Program-made: the position numbers and the translations under genes
Source: Stutzerimonas azotifigens
GTDB taxonomy: Bacteria > Pseudomonadota > Gammaproteobacteria > Pseudomonadales > Pseudomonadaceae
NCBI RefSeq assembly: GCF_013522725.1
Contig: NZ_JAAMRF010000010.1
Span: 62,001 to 126,000, forward strand
Direction: 5' to 3'
DNA: 64,000 nucleotides
The notes under the pieces: model-generated
What the model saw: the letters and a program-made list of their open reading frames with translations, nothing else
What the model was told of the DNA's origin: nothing
The model's database searches: none
Part shown: one piece after another, positions 27,245 to 35,381 of the stretch
Layout: every line of letters starts with the position of its first letter
Position numbering within the stretch: position 1 is the stretch's first letter

Positions 27245-29395
27245 CTAACAGATGCCCTGCCATAGCTCTTCGGACTCAACAACAGCGACAAATTGGCCAG
27301 CAGTAAACCCGTCAGGAAACAACGAATCCCGTCTTTCCCCGTCAAGCTGATCTATAGGTCTGAGGAGCTGCTTCTCATCACGCAAGATGACCTCCAGCGC
27401 CTCACGGGATACCACCCTGAACCCATCAATAGACTGCCCATCGAGCTCAATTGACGTGTCGACTATCCAGGCACGTATATCGGCACCGGGCTCATGACCG
27501 TGATAGCTCAACCTGGCGCGCAGCTCTTGATCCGCTATCAGCGCACTACGCACCGCTGCCTGTTTGCGCCGTAACTGCCAGGCAGCCTTGCGCAACGTGT
27601 TTGTGCGATGGAGCCAGACCTCATGCTTGGTCGAGCGGATATAGCCTGACTTGACCTCAAGGAGCAGTAGCACACCATCCTGATGACAGATCAGATCCAC
27701 CTCGCCGGCATCGTCTTCTTCGTTCACTAGTGGCCGGTAACCCACCTCAACTGCAAAGCCACGCTGCCTGAGGCTCTCGGCCAGTGCGAGTTCTACGCGT
27801 TGGGTTTCAGTCTGCATGTCGACCCGGCGGGCGTTTACCCGCCGAAGGTTATTGATGGCAGCCGTCAGGTTGTTCTGCTGCGCACCAACCCAAGGAAACT
27901 GAAAGCTGTAGCGTCCAATCTTGTAATAGGATTGTTCGTACAGGCGTGGCGCGGGCATCCCTGGCTGCAGTTTCAATTGCTGAGATAGCACCTTGAAGTC
28001 GCTAGTCCAGAACTTGAGGATTGCCTTGGCCGAATCGGCGCAGCCTTTCGGGTGTTCGTCACAGACAGTCCAGCCAGTGATCCTGCGGATTTTTTCTGCC
28101 TCTTCGGACCAGGTCAGTGGGAACCTGTTTTCACCGGAAAGCATGCCATTCATGGCTAAGCGCCCCAGTGCCTGAGCAAGCACACCCGAATCACGCAAGT
28201 GACTCTGAAATGGCTGGATAAACTCCTTCTGAAAGAAAACCGAATTCAGCTCGCTCGCCAGCAGCAAGTGGTGAAGCTGAACCTGGGAACCATCACTGAG
28301 CGAGACCCGATCACCCAAGCCGTAGATCTGCTGTAACTGCAGCTTGCTGCGAACCGCCTTGATATAGGCCAACTGGTTCAGCTCATGATTCTCGACTGAG
28401 CCGATGATTTGTTCGGCCATGTCGGTGAGGGCGAAGGCATGCAGGGCACGGTTCATCCAGTAGTGCCAAAGCAAATCACTCTTACGCCCGGTGCGCTGCC
28501 ATCGCTCTGTTCCCGTCTCCGACTGGTTGTAGATTACCGGCTCACCCGGTTTTAGCTGGTAAGAGCATTCTGGATCAAAGCAGAACCAGTCGATGGAGCC
28601 TTCATAGTCGACCCGCTCTTGGGTAACCCCAATCAGAAGGGCTAAAGATTCGAGATTTTGACGACATCTCACCACGTCAGAATGGCTGGAGCCAGGAAAG
28701 ATCATCGGTGACAGGTGCCGTTTCAGCGATTGCCCGAGCCGTGACTCGCTGAGGCGGAAATCCTCTTCCGGGCAAGCCCGGAGCTTGTTCAAGATAATGC
28801 GGTTGTAAACCTTCCATTGTTGACCAGAAGGATCATCGCAACCGTCTTCGGTATATGCCTGATAGGCCAGAACGCTAAGGTAGGAAAACTGCTCCAGCAG
28901 CGTTAAACGCTCAAGCTGTTTTTCAGCTAGTGCGATCAGCTCATCAAAAGGCTTGAGCTGATCAAGCAAGCGATCACAGACACCGAAGAAAACTTGCCAT
29001 TCACCCCCAACAAGCGCCGCACGCAGCGCAAGCCAGAGAGGCGATTCTGTACGCTCAAACAGCTTCGAGTAGCGAATCGCCCATTTGAGGGTTTCCGGGT
29101 TATGGCTGGCGAGGTGCAACAGTAGCTCGACGCTGACTGCAGTATCGAAATGCAACACCCGACTAAGGGCCAGGCTAGCGAGTTCGGATTGAGCAACCGC
29201 ATCCGCATCAAGCCAAAACGATGCCGACGCCAGACCTTGCGCACGCTCAAGTGCTAATAGGTTCTTACCCGCCGGGCGCTGGTCGAGGAAATGATGCAAG
29301 CTTTCATCAAGAGCACGGCCCTTGCTGAGTTCTGGCTGATTCCGTTCGTATGCCGACTGATAATGCTGTCGGCAGCGCTCTCCTTTGTCCGTCAT
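27245..29395 (-). CDS. Large helical protein with C-terminal PD-(D/E)XK nuclease-like domain
   Basis: A 716-residue protein. The first 550 residues are helical and not recognised; they include hydrophobic helices around LSLARVL-type repeats but no signal peptide. Near residues 570-583 the order AGEVDLICHQDGVLLLLEVKSG gives the Asp and Glu-X-Lys of a PD-(D/E)XK fold, preceded by the helical ALAESLRQRGFAVEVGY segment that usually packs against such a core. That suggests a DNA-cleaving or DNA-binding role. It lies 100 bases downstream of the inovirus Gp2-like gene and upstream of the helical and CHAT genes on the same strand. Together they are a candidate defence cluster; no known system was matched. 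Confidence 0.65.
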   Translation of the reverse strand: MTDKGERCRQHYQSAYERNQPELSKGRALDESLHHFLDQRPAGKNLLALERAQGLASASFWLDADAVAQSELASLALSRVLHFDTAVSVELLLHLASHNPETLKWAIRYSKLFERTESPLWLALRAALVGGEWQVFFGVCDRLLDQLKPFDELIALAEKQLERLTLLEQFSYLSVLAYQAYTEDGCDDPSGQQWKVYNRIILNKLRACPEEDFRLSESRLGQSLKRHLSPMIFPGSSHSDVVRCRQNLESLALLIGVTQERVDYEGSIDWFCFDPECSYQLKPGEPVIYNQSETGTERWQRTGRKSDLLWHYWMNRALHAFALTDMAEQIIGSVENHELNQLAYIKAVRSKLQLQQIYGLGDRVSLSDGSQVQLHHLLLASELNSVFFQKEFIQPFQSHLRDSGVLAQALGRLAMNGMLSGENRFPLTWSEEAEKIRRITGWTVCDEHPKGCADSAKAILKFWTSDFKVLSQQLKLQPGMPAPRLYEQSYYKIGRYSFQFPWVGAQQNNLTAAINNLRRVNARRVDMQTETQRVELALAESLRQRGFAVEVGYRPLVNEEDDAGEVDLICHQDGVLLLLEVKSGYIRSTKHEVWLHRTNTLRKAAWQLRRKQAAVRSALIADQELRARLSYHGHEPGADIRAWIVDTSIELDGQSIDGFRVVSREALEVILRDEKQLLRPIDQLDGERRDSLFPDGFTAGQFVAVVESEELWQGIC

Positions 29396-29495
29396 CCCGC
29401 AGCGCTCTCGTCAGCATTGAATTCCTGGCTGGAGCCTAAACCATCGGCAGGCCAGGATTCCATGGATATGACCCTGTTGCGCAGCAGACAGGCAC

Positions 29496-30194
29496 TTACC
29501 CTCTGCTGGTGCCGAATCCTCGCTGACGATCCCCGTAGGACTTGGTAGCGACCTTGCACAGGTAGCTGGCTCGGTTGAACAGCTCGGGCAGCCTATCAAT
29601 CCCATCTCGACGGATCTCACGATCGATTAGGTACTCCGCTTTCTCCGGGATGTGCACCAACCCGCTCATCAGGTCGACCGGTAGCCCCAGAGCACCTGCC
29701 CAAGACTCCTCAATGCGGCTGATCATGTTCACCCTATCCGACCCCAGACGCCCAACGGTGTAATAAGCCTCGCGGTTCAGCAGGATCAGCAGGTGATAAT
29801 GCTGCCGGCCTCCCTCACCGATCTCTCTCGACCAGACGTACCGGACCTTGCAGCCACGGGAGTAACCACGCTCAGCCACCCGCTCCTGGTGGTACTGGAT
29901 CTTCTTCGTAAACGATTCGAAGAACCGGCTGATGACCTGGTTCGTATAGGCGTAGTCGGGCAGCTCGACACCTTGAGGCAAACGGAGATCCACTCTGAAG
30001 GCCAAGATCCTCGGATACTCAGCCAAAGCCAGCTCGATGGTGTACTTGAGATCGGACAGGTACTCACGAATGAAAGGCCCCTTGTCACGCATCAAGCGGA
30101 AGCCCTCAAAGGTGTCGTCGTAGTGCAGATGTAGGTTGGTATTGGCAGGATGACGGAGCAGGTAGCGCTGGGTGGTATCGGTATCGTTGAGCAT
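29496..30194 (-). CDS. Inovirus Gp2-like (YagK/YfjJ C-terminal family) protein
   Basis: A 232-residue protein with the family's landmarks: ILAFRVDLRLPQGVELPDY near residue 70, VRYVWSREIGEGGRQHYH near residue 130, followed by LLILLNREAYY and AEYLIDRE. The HYHLLILLN segment resembles the HUH-like core of filamentous-phage replication proteins, so a rolling-circle or single-strand DNA role is plausible. The Met at 30194 has GAGAGGTC upstream; a Met ten codons earlier (30224) is an alternative. Such genes pair with AlpA regulators in pseudomonad islands, as here. Confidence 0.8.
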   Translation of the reverse strand: MLNDTDTTQRYLLRHPANTNLHLHYDDTFEGFRLMRDKGPFIREYLSDLKYTIELALAEYPRILAFRVDLRLPQGVELPDYAYTNQVISRFFESFTKKIQYHQERVAERGYSRGCKVRYVWSREIGEGGRQHYHLLILLNREAYYTVGRLGSDRVNMISRIEESWAGALGLPVDLMSGLVHIPEKAEYLIDREIRRDGIDRLPELFNRASYLCKVATKSYGDRQRGFGTSRG

Positions 30195-30224
30195 GGTTAT
30201 GACCTCTCGTTGGTTGAGTTTCAT

Positions 30225-30680
30225 AACCTGTGTCAGCTGTGTACTTTTTAACCGTTACCTTTCCTCGACAGATACGTTGGTTGATCTATCCGCATGCGTT
30301 GTACTGCTGGCCCTTCAAGTGGTAGCTCAGTGTCCGACTCCTTGTGCATGAGATATGGTCAGTGAAGGTTGTTGCCCTGTGAGGCGTGAACCCTTCGGGT
30401 AGTGATAGCTAGTAAAAGCATAATACCCGCACCGCACTTTCCTTCTCCGACCAACTCGGGCTATGCCACCTCATTCATCCGGCCAGAGCGGCCATTTTTG
30501 CCGAGTTCAGATTTCGGAAATAAATCAAGCCGAAGATCCCTGAGCAAGATATCGGAACTGAGCCTGTCGGGGCGGTAGGAGCGGCACCGCCACGACTTGC
30601 CATGAGGAGCCGAACAGCCACGGACTGCACAGCGGCATAAGCGCCATGACCAGCCAAGGCCGGTCATGGCGCTGCAGGTT
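30225..30680. other. Intergenic stretch between the Gp2-like and AlpA genes
   Basis: No open frame with a start and ribosome site was found. It holds a small hairpin with a TTCG loop (near 30390) and an 11-bp inverted repeat at its right end, described separately. It could carry a leader or small RNA, but nothing in the sequence proves that. Confidence 0.4.
30641..30672. repeat. Perfect 11-bp inverted repeat after alpA
   Basis: GCGCCATGACC at 30641-30651 and GGTCATGGCGC at 30662-30672 are exact inverted copies around a 10-base spacer. It lies a few bases after the alpA stop. There is no T-run on either side, so it is a poor intrinsic terminator and may be a protein-binding site or RNA structure. 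Confidence 0.6.
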
Positions 30681-30911
30681 TTAACTGGCCATGCTCATGT
30701 GGCCGGTTGAGCGCACGGGTGCGCCTTCAGCCAGATCCCGCTCCTCAATTCTTGCCAGGATCCAATCGTGCACCTCGCTGTCGACCCAGCCGACGCAGCG
30801 ATCGCCCAGCGATACCGGTTTCGGGAAGGTGCCCTCCCCGATGTATTTGTAGATGGTCGACCGGGCTAAGCCGGTCGAATCGATGACTTCTTTTAGGCGG
30901 ATGATCCTCAT
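30681..30911 (-). CDS. alpA: AlpA-family regulator
   Basis: A 76-residue MerR/Xis-like winged-helix protein of the AlpA family: IRLKEVIDSTGLARSTIYKY near the start, the basic wing GTFPKPVSLGDRCVGW, and EVHDWI. These proteins activate integrase or excision genes in prophages and islands (for example AlpA acting on the CP4-57 integrase). GAGGAGC lies about eight bases before the start (reading the minus strand). Its integrase target is not in the window. Confidence 0.85.
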   Translation of the reverse strand: MRIIRLKEVIDSTGLARSTIYKYIGEGTFPKPVSLGDRCVGWVDSEVHDWILARIEERDLAEGAPVRSTGHMSMAS

Positions 30912-31119
30912 GAACGGGGCTCCTCGTATTTCGTTCAGAGGATCTGCAAGCGTCGTATAAAAGAACTGAACGACTGCAACAGCTGGGTTTGCTCACATCA
31001 TGCCGGGCATCGGCACCGCGCCAGGTTGGTATCCCAGCTATCACATCTGAGGTGAGCGGCATTTCAGCACAGTGTTCGGAAGCTCCTCGTTAAATGCTCG
31101 AAGAGCGGCTTTGCACGTC
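30912..31119. other. AlpA upstream region
   Basis: This should contain the alpA promoter, reading leftwards. No clear palindrome or open frame was found. It merges on the right with the decayed transposase. Confidence 0.3.
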
Positions 31120-31530
31120 GTTCAATCGTTTGGGGGAGTGTGGCGCATGCAGTTCTGCATCATGGCCTGTACGAAGCTCTCGGCCATGCGTTGCTCTACG
31201 GGCCACGCACCGGGTTGCCAGCGGTAATCGGTCGACATTCCAGATAAAGGCCCAAGACTGTTCGGCGGTATAGGCCAATCCGTTATCGCCCAGCCACTGC
31301 AGCGACGCCGGCAGCTCGCCACCGAAGCGTTTCCAGCGGTTTCGAGCATCACGTAGGACATCGTCGCCGCTATCACCATTTGGACTGACGCCTAACTGAT
31401 GGCCTCGCGGGCACAGCAGTAAGGGCGAAAGGTCGCACGCAGTTTTCCGCCATTGCCACCAATTCGAAGCCATCCGACCACATGTGTTGCTGGCGTCCAC
31501 CGCGACACGATCGGCTGTTGGCGCCAGCGC
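31120..31530 (-). mobile_element. Decayed IS3-family (IS2-like) transposase fragment
   Basis: Pieces of an IS2-type orfB product can be read across three frames on the minus strand, in the right order: DRVAVDASNT, WSDGFEL, FGGELPASLQWLGDNGLAYTAEQS, then MAESFVQAM near 31170. These match the DDE-domain landmarks of the family (VAVD.SN.RWCSDGFE, WLTDNGSCY, MAESFVKT). Several frameshifts separate them and both ends are missing, so the element is inactive. No terminal inverted repeats were seen. Confidence 0.75.
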
Positions 31531-31660
31531 TCAGCAGCAGGTCGCGCATGAAACAGCAAACCGCTTCAGCTGGCGGATGACTGGACCTGCCGCTCAGATT
31601 GCCAAGCAACACAGCCCGGCAACCCTTATGAAGCGGGCATTAGCCAGAAAAACAAAGCAT

Positions 31661-31757
31661 AGGATATTCATAGAATCTCTATAGAGACTATTCAGAATGA
31701 ATATAGAAGGCTGGAGAATTACGCTAGAATCGCTAAAGAATCGCATAGAATATTTAT
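31661..31757 (+). repeat. Nine helically phased 10-11 bp direct repeats (iteron-like array)
   Basis: Units start at 31661, 31672, 31683, 31694, 31705, 31715, 31726, 31737 and 31747, giving spacings of 11, 11, 11, 11, 10, 11, 11 and 10. Six of the nine begin AGAAT exactly; the others are AGGAT, AGAGA and AGAAG. The remaining half of each unit is variable and AT-rich. The array ends 42 bases before the start of a gene with a ribbon-helix-helix domain. Repeats on the same face of the helix are typical of RHH protein binding sites (ParR/parC uses 11-bp repeats), so this is probably an operator or centromere-like site. Confidence 0.7.
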
Positions 31758-31799
31758 CGATATGCCGATAATAATTCCCATCCATAGACATGATTGATA

Positions 31800-32636
31800 A
31801 TGACTGTTAAAGACTCCAACGACCCACTTTCTCAGCTGCTACCTGGCTTACGGATAAGCATCCGCGAAGAAATTTGGATTTGGCTCGGCCTGTACCTATA
31901 CGAGCGTTTTGACCTGGAGCGGCATACCTGCAACGGAGAAACGATGCGAGATGTCGTCGCTCAGGCCCTGATGGGAGCCCCCAAGATCAGAGCAGACATC
32001 CCTAATAAAAAGGATCGCTACTTGCTTCCTGCGAAGCAGCTGGAATGGATCATTGACACTCCGAGACAGATTCAGTGGCTAACCGCAAAAATTGACAATC
32101 TCACCGAACGCGTTCTTCCCATGAGCCTTCCTCACCTACAAGGGCGAGACCGCCTTGTAGCAGCCCTAGACATTTGGCGTATCGACCTCGAAGAGAAGCA
32201 GCGTGAAGTAGCAACGCTTCATGATCTCTGGCGTAGACACATAGCTAAGGACAATGAATTTGAATGGTTCACCGACACGAAAGAAGGCACGAAGCGATGC
32301 GAATGTGCTTGGGATTGGCTACAGAAGAAGCACCTAAAACTATTCTCAAGACGCCCCCCAATCAGCAACTATCAGGAGCTGCTGATGTTCTTCGACCAGG
32401 AGGATATAGGCCGAAACGAACGGACGGCCATGATCCGAGAGATCAAGAGGCGATGGAGCCGTAAGCAATTCGACGAGCGCGCCGCCGACAAGAAGCAGGT
32501 CAACGTCATGCTCTCGAAGACTGTGATCGCCCAACTCGATACGCTAGCTGAGACGCATGGCCTTAAACGCGCTCAAGTCATTGAGAGCCTGGTGAGGATG
32601 GAGGCTGACGCTGGCGTATACCTCGCCGATGCTTGA
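31800..32636 (+). CDS. Unrecognised protein with C-terminal ribbon-helix-helix domain
   Basis: A 278-residue cytoplasmic protein. The first 230 residues are helical, charged and not recognised. Residues about 232-270 look like a ribbon-helix-helix DNA-binding domain: a strand KKQVNVMLS, a helix TVIAQLDTLAETHG and a second helix KRAQVIESLVRMEAD. The array of nine phased repeats immediately upstream fits this class of DNA-binding protein, suggesting autoregulation or a partition-like function. There is no ParM or ParA partner in view. The ATG at 31800 is chosen over a TTG two codons earlier. It is the last gene before the chromosome-like region. Confidence 0.65.
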   Translation: MTVKDSNDPLSQLLPGLRISIREEIWIWLGLYLYERFDLERHTCNGETMRDVVAQALMGAPKIRADIPNKKDRYLLPAKQLEWIIDTPRQIQWLTAKIDNLTERVLPMSLPHLQGRDRLVAALDIWRIDLEEKQREVATLHDLWRRHIAKDNEFEWFTDTKEGTKRCECAWDWLQKKHLKLFSRRPPISNYQELLMFFDQEDIGRNERTAMIREIKRRWSRKQFDERAADKKQVNVMLSKTVIAQLDTLAETHGLKRAQVIESLVRMEADAGVYLADA

Positions 32637-32809
32637 ATACCGCTCCACCGGCAGAAACCACGAGACCAGCCAGAAGGTCCGCCACGGGATCCTGAGTTCA
32701 AATCCAGCCACCCGGTATTCCAAAAGGTATTCCAGACCAATATCAAACCGGATTTTTATCTTATATTTCAAAACGATAAGCGATCGTTTCAGATTACCCC
32801 GGCGCACAG

Positions 32810-32832
32810 AGCCCCGGATGACGGGGCTTTTT
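32810..32832 (+). terminator. Rho-independent terminator
   Basis: AGCCCCG / GATGA / CGGGGCT followed by five T. It lies about 175 bases after the RHH gene's stop and may end that transcript or belong to an old chromosomal gene. Confidence 0.7.
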
Positions 32833-33026
32833 GCTGTCTGCGCTAGCCGTTTTCGTTCCGATCGCGCCGTGTCGACTCGCTCACGGTCAGCGAATTTACC
32901 GACGCCCCCTACTCTGGCTTTGACACTCCCCTCCATCAGTCGCTCCTGCCACCTTCACTGAACGACGCACTAGGCTTGCCAAGCTAGCCGCGCACGCAGC
33001 ATGGCCGCAGGCCCTTCGGCTACCAA

Positions 33027-33209
33027 CTAGGGGCGGCGATCCATTTCGGATCCATCTCCGACGAACTGCTTAAAGCTTTGCAATTCATTGGCAGATAACC
33101 ACACCCAGTTACGCGGCATAAGCCCAACGATCCAAGCGCTTTGATCCACTGGATCACTGATGCGCTCAATGAACCGAGACACGGCTGCAACCCAACTGGG
33201 CGGAGCCGT
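33027..33209 (-). other. Possible gene remnant
   Basis: On the minus strand a frame without a good start reads from just after a stop to the TAG at 33027-33029, including SRFIERISDPVDQSAWIVG and PRNWVWLSANELQSFKQF. The composition looks protein-like, unlike the other frames here. No family recognised. It may be the 3' remnant of a gene truncated near the island boundary. Confidence 0.3.
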
Positions 33210-33433
33210 TCAACTTGGCAGCGCCGGCGCGCGAGCGAGGCTCCAACGCAAACTGAGTGTCGGCAACGAACGACGCTTGCCGAATAGCTGAATCTGGTGA
33301 TGAGGAAAACCAGCTGTTGCGCGGGCGGCGGAGGCCCGGACAGCTCTACGCATCAAACGAGGCTGAAGCAACAGCCATCGGCGAATCCTAGTAGCCGCCG
33401 ATCCCCAAAATTTTTCGGACCAGCGACCACAAT

Positions 33434-34672
33434 ATGACCATAAAGTTCCCGTCGATTCGGTCGCTATTAAACTCAACATCATTCCATCACGGACCGAGCA
33501 GCGTGCCCAACTCAGCCCCCACCCTTATGTCGGCAAATTTGATGCCGGCATCACTGACGATCGCAGCCGGAATCGGCTGCATTCTCGTTGCGGGCAAATC
33601 AGCTCCCTCAGCGTGGATTATTTCCGGGCTGTTTGCTGCTACGGGTGCTGGCATCAGCCTGTGGAAGCGCCAAGCAATGAAGCGAAGCCACCATGCTAGT
33701 CACCGAAACGAGGACCCAGACACTACCCGATTGACCGAGCCGACCGTCGAACCGTTTTGCGCCAGCGTAGCTCCCGTCTGGGCTGATCAGATCCAGGCGG
33801 CGCGCAGCCATAGCGAGGAGGCAATCAACGCACTGTCGGAGCGATTTGCGCTGCTGGCAGGACGGATTCACGCAAGTGTCGGCGGCAATAACCGCGAGGG
33901 AGCCAGCAGCTCACTTGTCGGCCTGCTCGAAGACAGCGAGCGCGATCTGGAAACTATCGTCGATGCGCTGCGCCAGGCCCTGGCTAGCAAGGAATTGCTG
34001 CTTGCAGAAGTCACTCAACTGTCCGAATTAACCGTGCAACTTCAGGCTATGGCGCTTGATGTGGCCAACGTCGCCAAGCAGACCAATCTTCTCGCCTTGA
34101 ATGCCGCCATCGAAGCAGCACGTGCCGGTGAAGCGGGACGCGGCTTTGCCGTAGTGGCGGACGAGGTTCGAAAGCTTTCAACCCTTTCGGGTGAAACCGG
34201 CCACAAGATCGGTGAAACCGTGGAAACGGTGAACTTCGCTATAGAGAGAACACTGAGCGTCTCACGGGAATACACCGAAAAGGATGCGGCTACCCTAGAG
34301 CGCTCGACCCAAGTCATCCGCCAGGTCATCGACCAGTTTCAGCGCAGCGCTGCCGGCATCGTTTCGCATAACGAACGTATGCGCCAGGAGAGCGAGGCCG
34401 TTGGCGGTGAAATCGCCGATGTCCTCGTTTCGCTGCAGTTTCAGGATCGCGTTAGCCAGATGCTGGGGCACGTTCGTGCCGACATCGAAAGGTTCGAAGC
34501 GCTCATGTCCGCCCGCGCGGCGCAACGGGACCTGGGCCAGACGCCCGATCCGGTTGACAGCCAGCAATGGCTGAACGACCTCGCCCGAACCTACACCATG
34601 CCTGAACAACATGACATTCACAGTGGAAAGCGGCCGACCGCTTCAACTGATTCCGACATCACTTTCTTCTGA
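33434..34672 (+). CDS. Methyl-accepting chemotaxis protein without a periplasmic sensor domain
   Basis: A 412-residue receptor. Two short membrane segments lie close together (about residues 40-55 and 60-77), leaving almost no periplasmic part. The signalling hairpin tip [29 protein letters not shown] sequence is near residues 215-245. The C-terminal part [13 protein letters not shown] resembles CheZ- or PilJ-like ends seen in some short MCPs. No CheR-tether pentapeptide is visible. The ATG has a weak ribosome site; Met32 is an alternative. It heads the chemotaxis operon, eight bases before cheY. Confidence 0.8.
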   Translation: MTIKFPSIRSLLNSTSFHHGPSSVPNSAPTLMSANLMPASLTIAAGIGCILVAGKSAPSAWIISGLFAATGAGISLWKRQAMKRSHHASHRNEDPDTTRLTEPTVEPFCASVAPVWADQIQAARSHSEEAINALSERFALLAGRIHASVGGNNREGASSSLVGLLEDSERDLETIVDALRQALASKELLLAEVTQLSELTVQLQAMALDVANVAKQTNLLALNAAIEAARAGEAGRGFAVVADEVRKLSTLSGETGHKIGETVETVNFAIERTLSVSREYTEKDAATLERSTQVIRQVIDQFQRSAAGIVSHNERMRQESEAVGGEIADVLVSLQFQDRVSQMLGHVRADIERFEALMSARAAQRDLGQTPDPVDSQQWLNDLARTYTMPEQHDIHSGKRPTASTDSDITFF

Positions 34673-34679
34673 GGTTTCC

Positions 34680-35048
34680 ATGAGCAAGACCGTCCTCATC
34701 GTCGACGACTCGGCATCCATCCGCCAGGTCGTCGGTATCACCCTGAAAGGTGCTGGCTATACGGTGATTGAAGCCTGCGATGGCAAAGATGCCCTGAGCA
34801 AACTCACTGGCCAGAAGGTTCATCTGATGATCAGCGACGTAAACATGCCGAACATGGACGGCATTGCGTTCGTAAAGGCCGTAAAGCAGATGCCAGCCTA
34901 CAAATTCACCCCGGTGATCATGCTGACCACCGAAGCTGGTGAAGCAAAGAAGCAGGAAGGCCAGGCGGCCGGCGCCAAGGCGTGGGTAGTGAAGCCGTTC
35001 CAGCCAGCACAGATGCTCAACGCTGTTTCCAAACTGATCCTGCCGTAA
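34680..35048 (+). CDS. cheY: CheY response regulator
   Basis: A 122-residue single receiver domain: acidic pair VDDSASIRQ at the start, phosphoacceptor Asp in MISDVNMPNMDG near residue 53, Thr in IMLTTEA and Lys in WVVKPF. CheA phosphorylates the Asp and the phosphorylated form acts on an output, in flagellar systems the motor switch. GAGG precedes the ATG. It lies between the first MCP and the STAS gene in the operon. Confidence 0.93.
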   Translation: MSKTVLIVDDSASIRQVVGITLKGAGYTVIEACDGKDALSKLTGQKVHLMISDVNMPNMDGIAFVKAVKQMPAYKFTPVIMLTTEAGEAKKQEGQAAGAKAWVVKPFQPAQMLNAVSKLILP

Positions 35049-35063
35049 GTACCCGAGGCAACG

Positions 35064-35381
35064 ATGAGCGAAGTAGACATGCAGCCAATCGCGCCGCTGG
35101 AAGGCCCGCTGACCATTTATACCGCTGCTGACAGCAAGGCCGCGCTGCTTCAGCTCATTCAACCGGAGTTGGCAGTAGAAATTGATCTTCGGTTGGTCGA
35201 CGAAATCGACTGCGCCGGGTTGCAGTTGCTGATTCTCGCTAAGCGAGAAGCCAGACGACTCAACGGGCAGATCGTATTAACCAACCCTAGCCCTGCCGTC
35301 GCTGCCGCGCTCGAACTGAGCGGACTGGCCTCCGAACTTGGCTGCAGCTCCCGAGAGCCAAACATCGGAGAGGCGTCATGA
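35064..35381 (+). CDS. STAS-domain protein of the chemotaxis operon
   Basis: A 105-residue STAS (anti-sigma-factor antagonist-like) domain with the core EIDCAGLQLLILAKREAR. In phosphorylated STAS proteins the position after Asp is Ser or Thr; here it is Cys, so regulation by phosphorylation at that site is unlikely. The gene ends four bases inside cheA (ATGA overlap), which ties its production to the kinase. Its role in the chemotaxis pathway is not established. Confidence 0.85.
   Translation: MSEVDMQPIAPLEGPLTIYTAADSKAALLQLIQPELAVEIDLRLVDEIDCAGLQLLILAKREARRLNGQIVLTNPSPAVAAALELSGLASELGCSSREPNIGEAS

Larger units (their letters stand above)
32637..33433. other. Island-to-chromosome transition region
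   Basis: About 800 bases without a convincing complete gene. It contains the repeat GGTATTCCA twice (32713-32735), a terminator at 32810-32832 and a possible coding remnant on the minus strand at 33027-33209. The element's right end is probably here, but no tRNA gene, integrase or matching att copy was found to fix it. Confidence 0.4.

Noticed and set aside
30318-30345. GGTAGCTCAGT, resembling a tRNA D-arm
   Set aside because: No matching anticodon or T-arm follows.
32690-32730. GAGTTCAAATCCAGCCACC, resembling a tRNA T-arm
   Set aside because: The stem bases do not pair and no acceptor, D-arm or anticodon arm is present; not a tRNA, at most a remnant.
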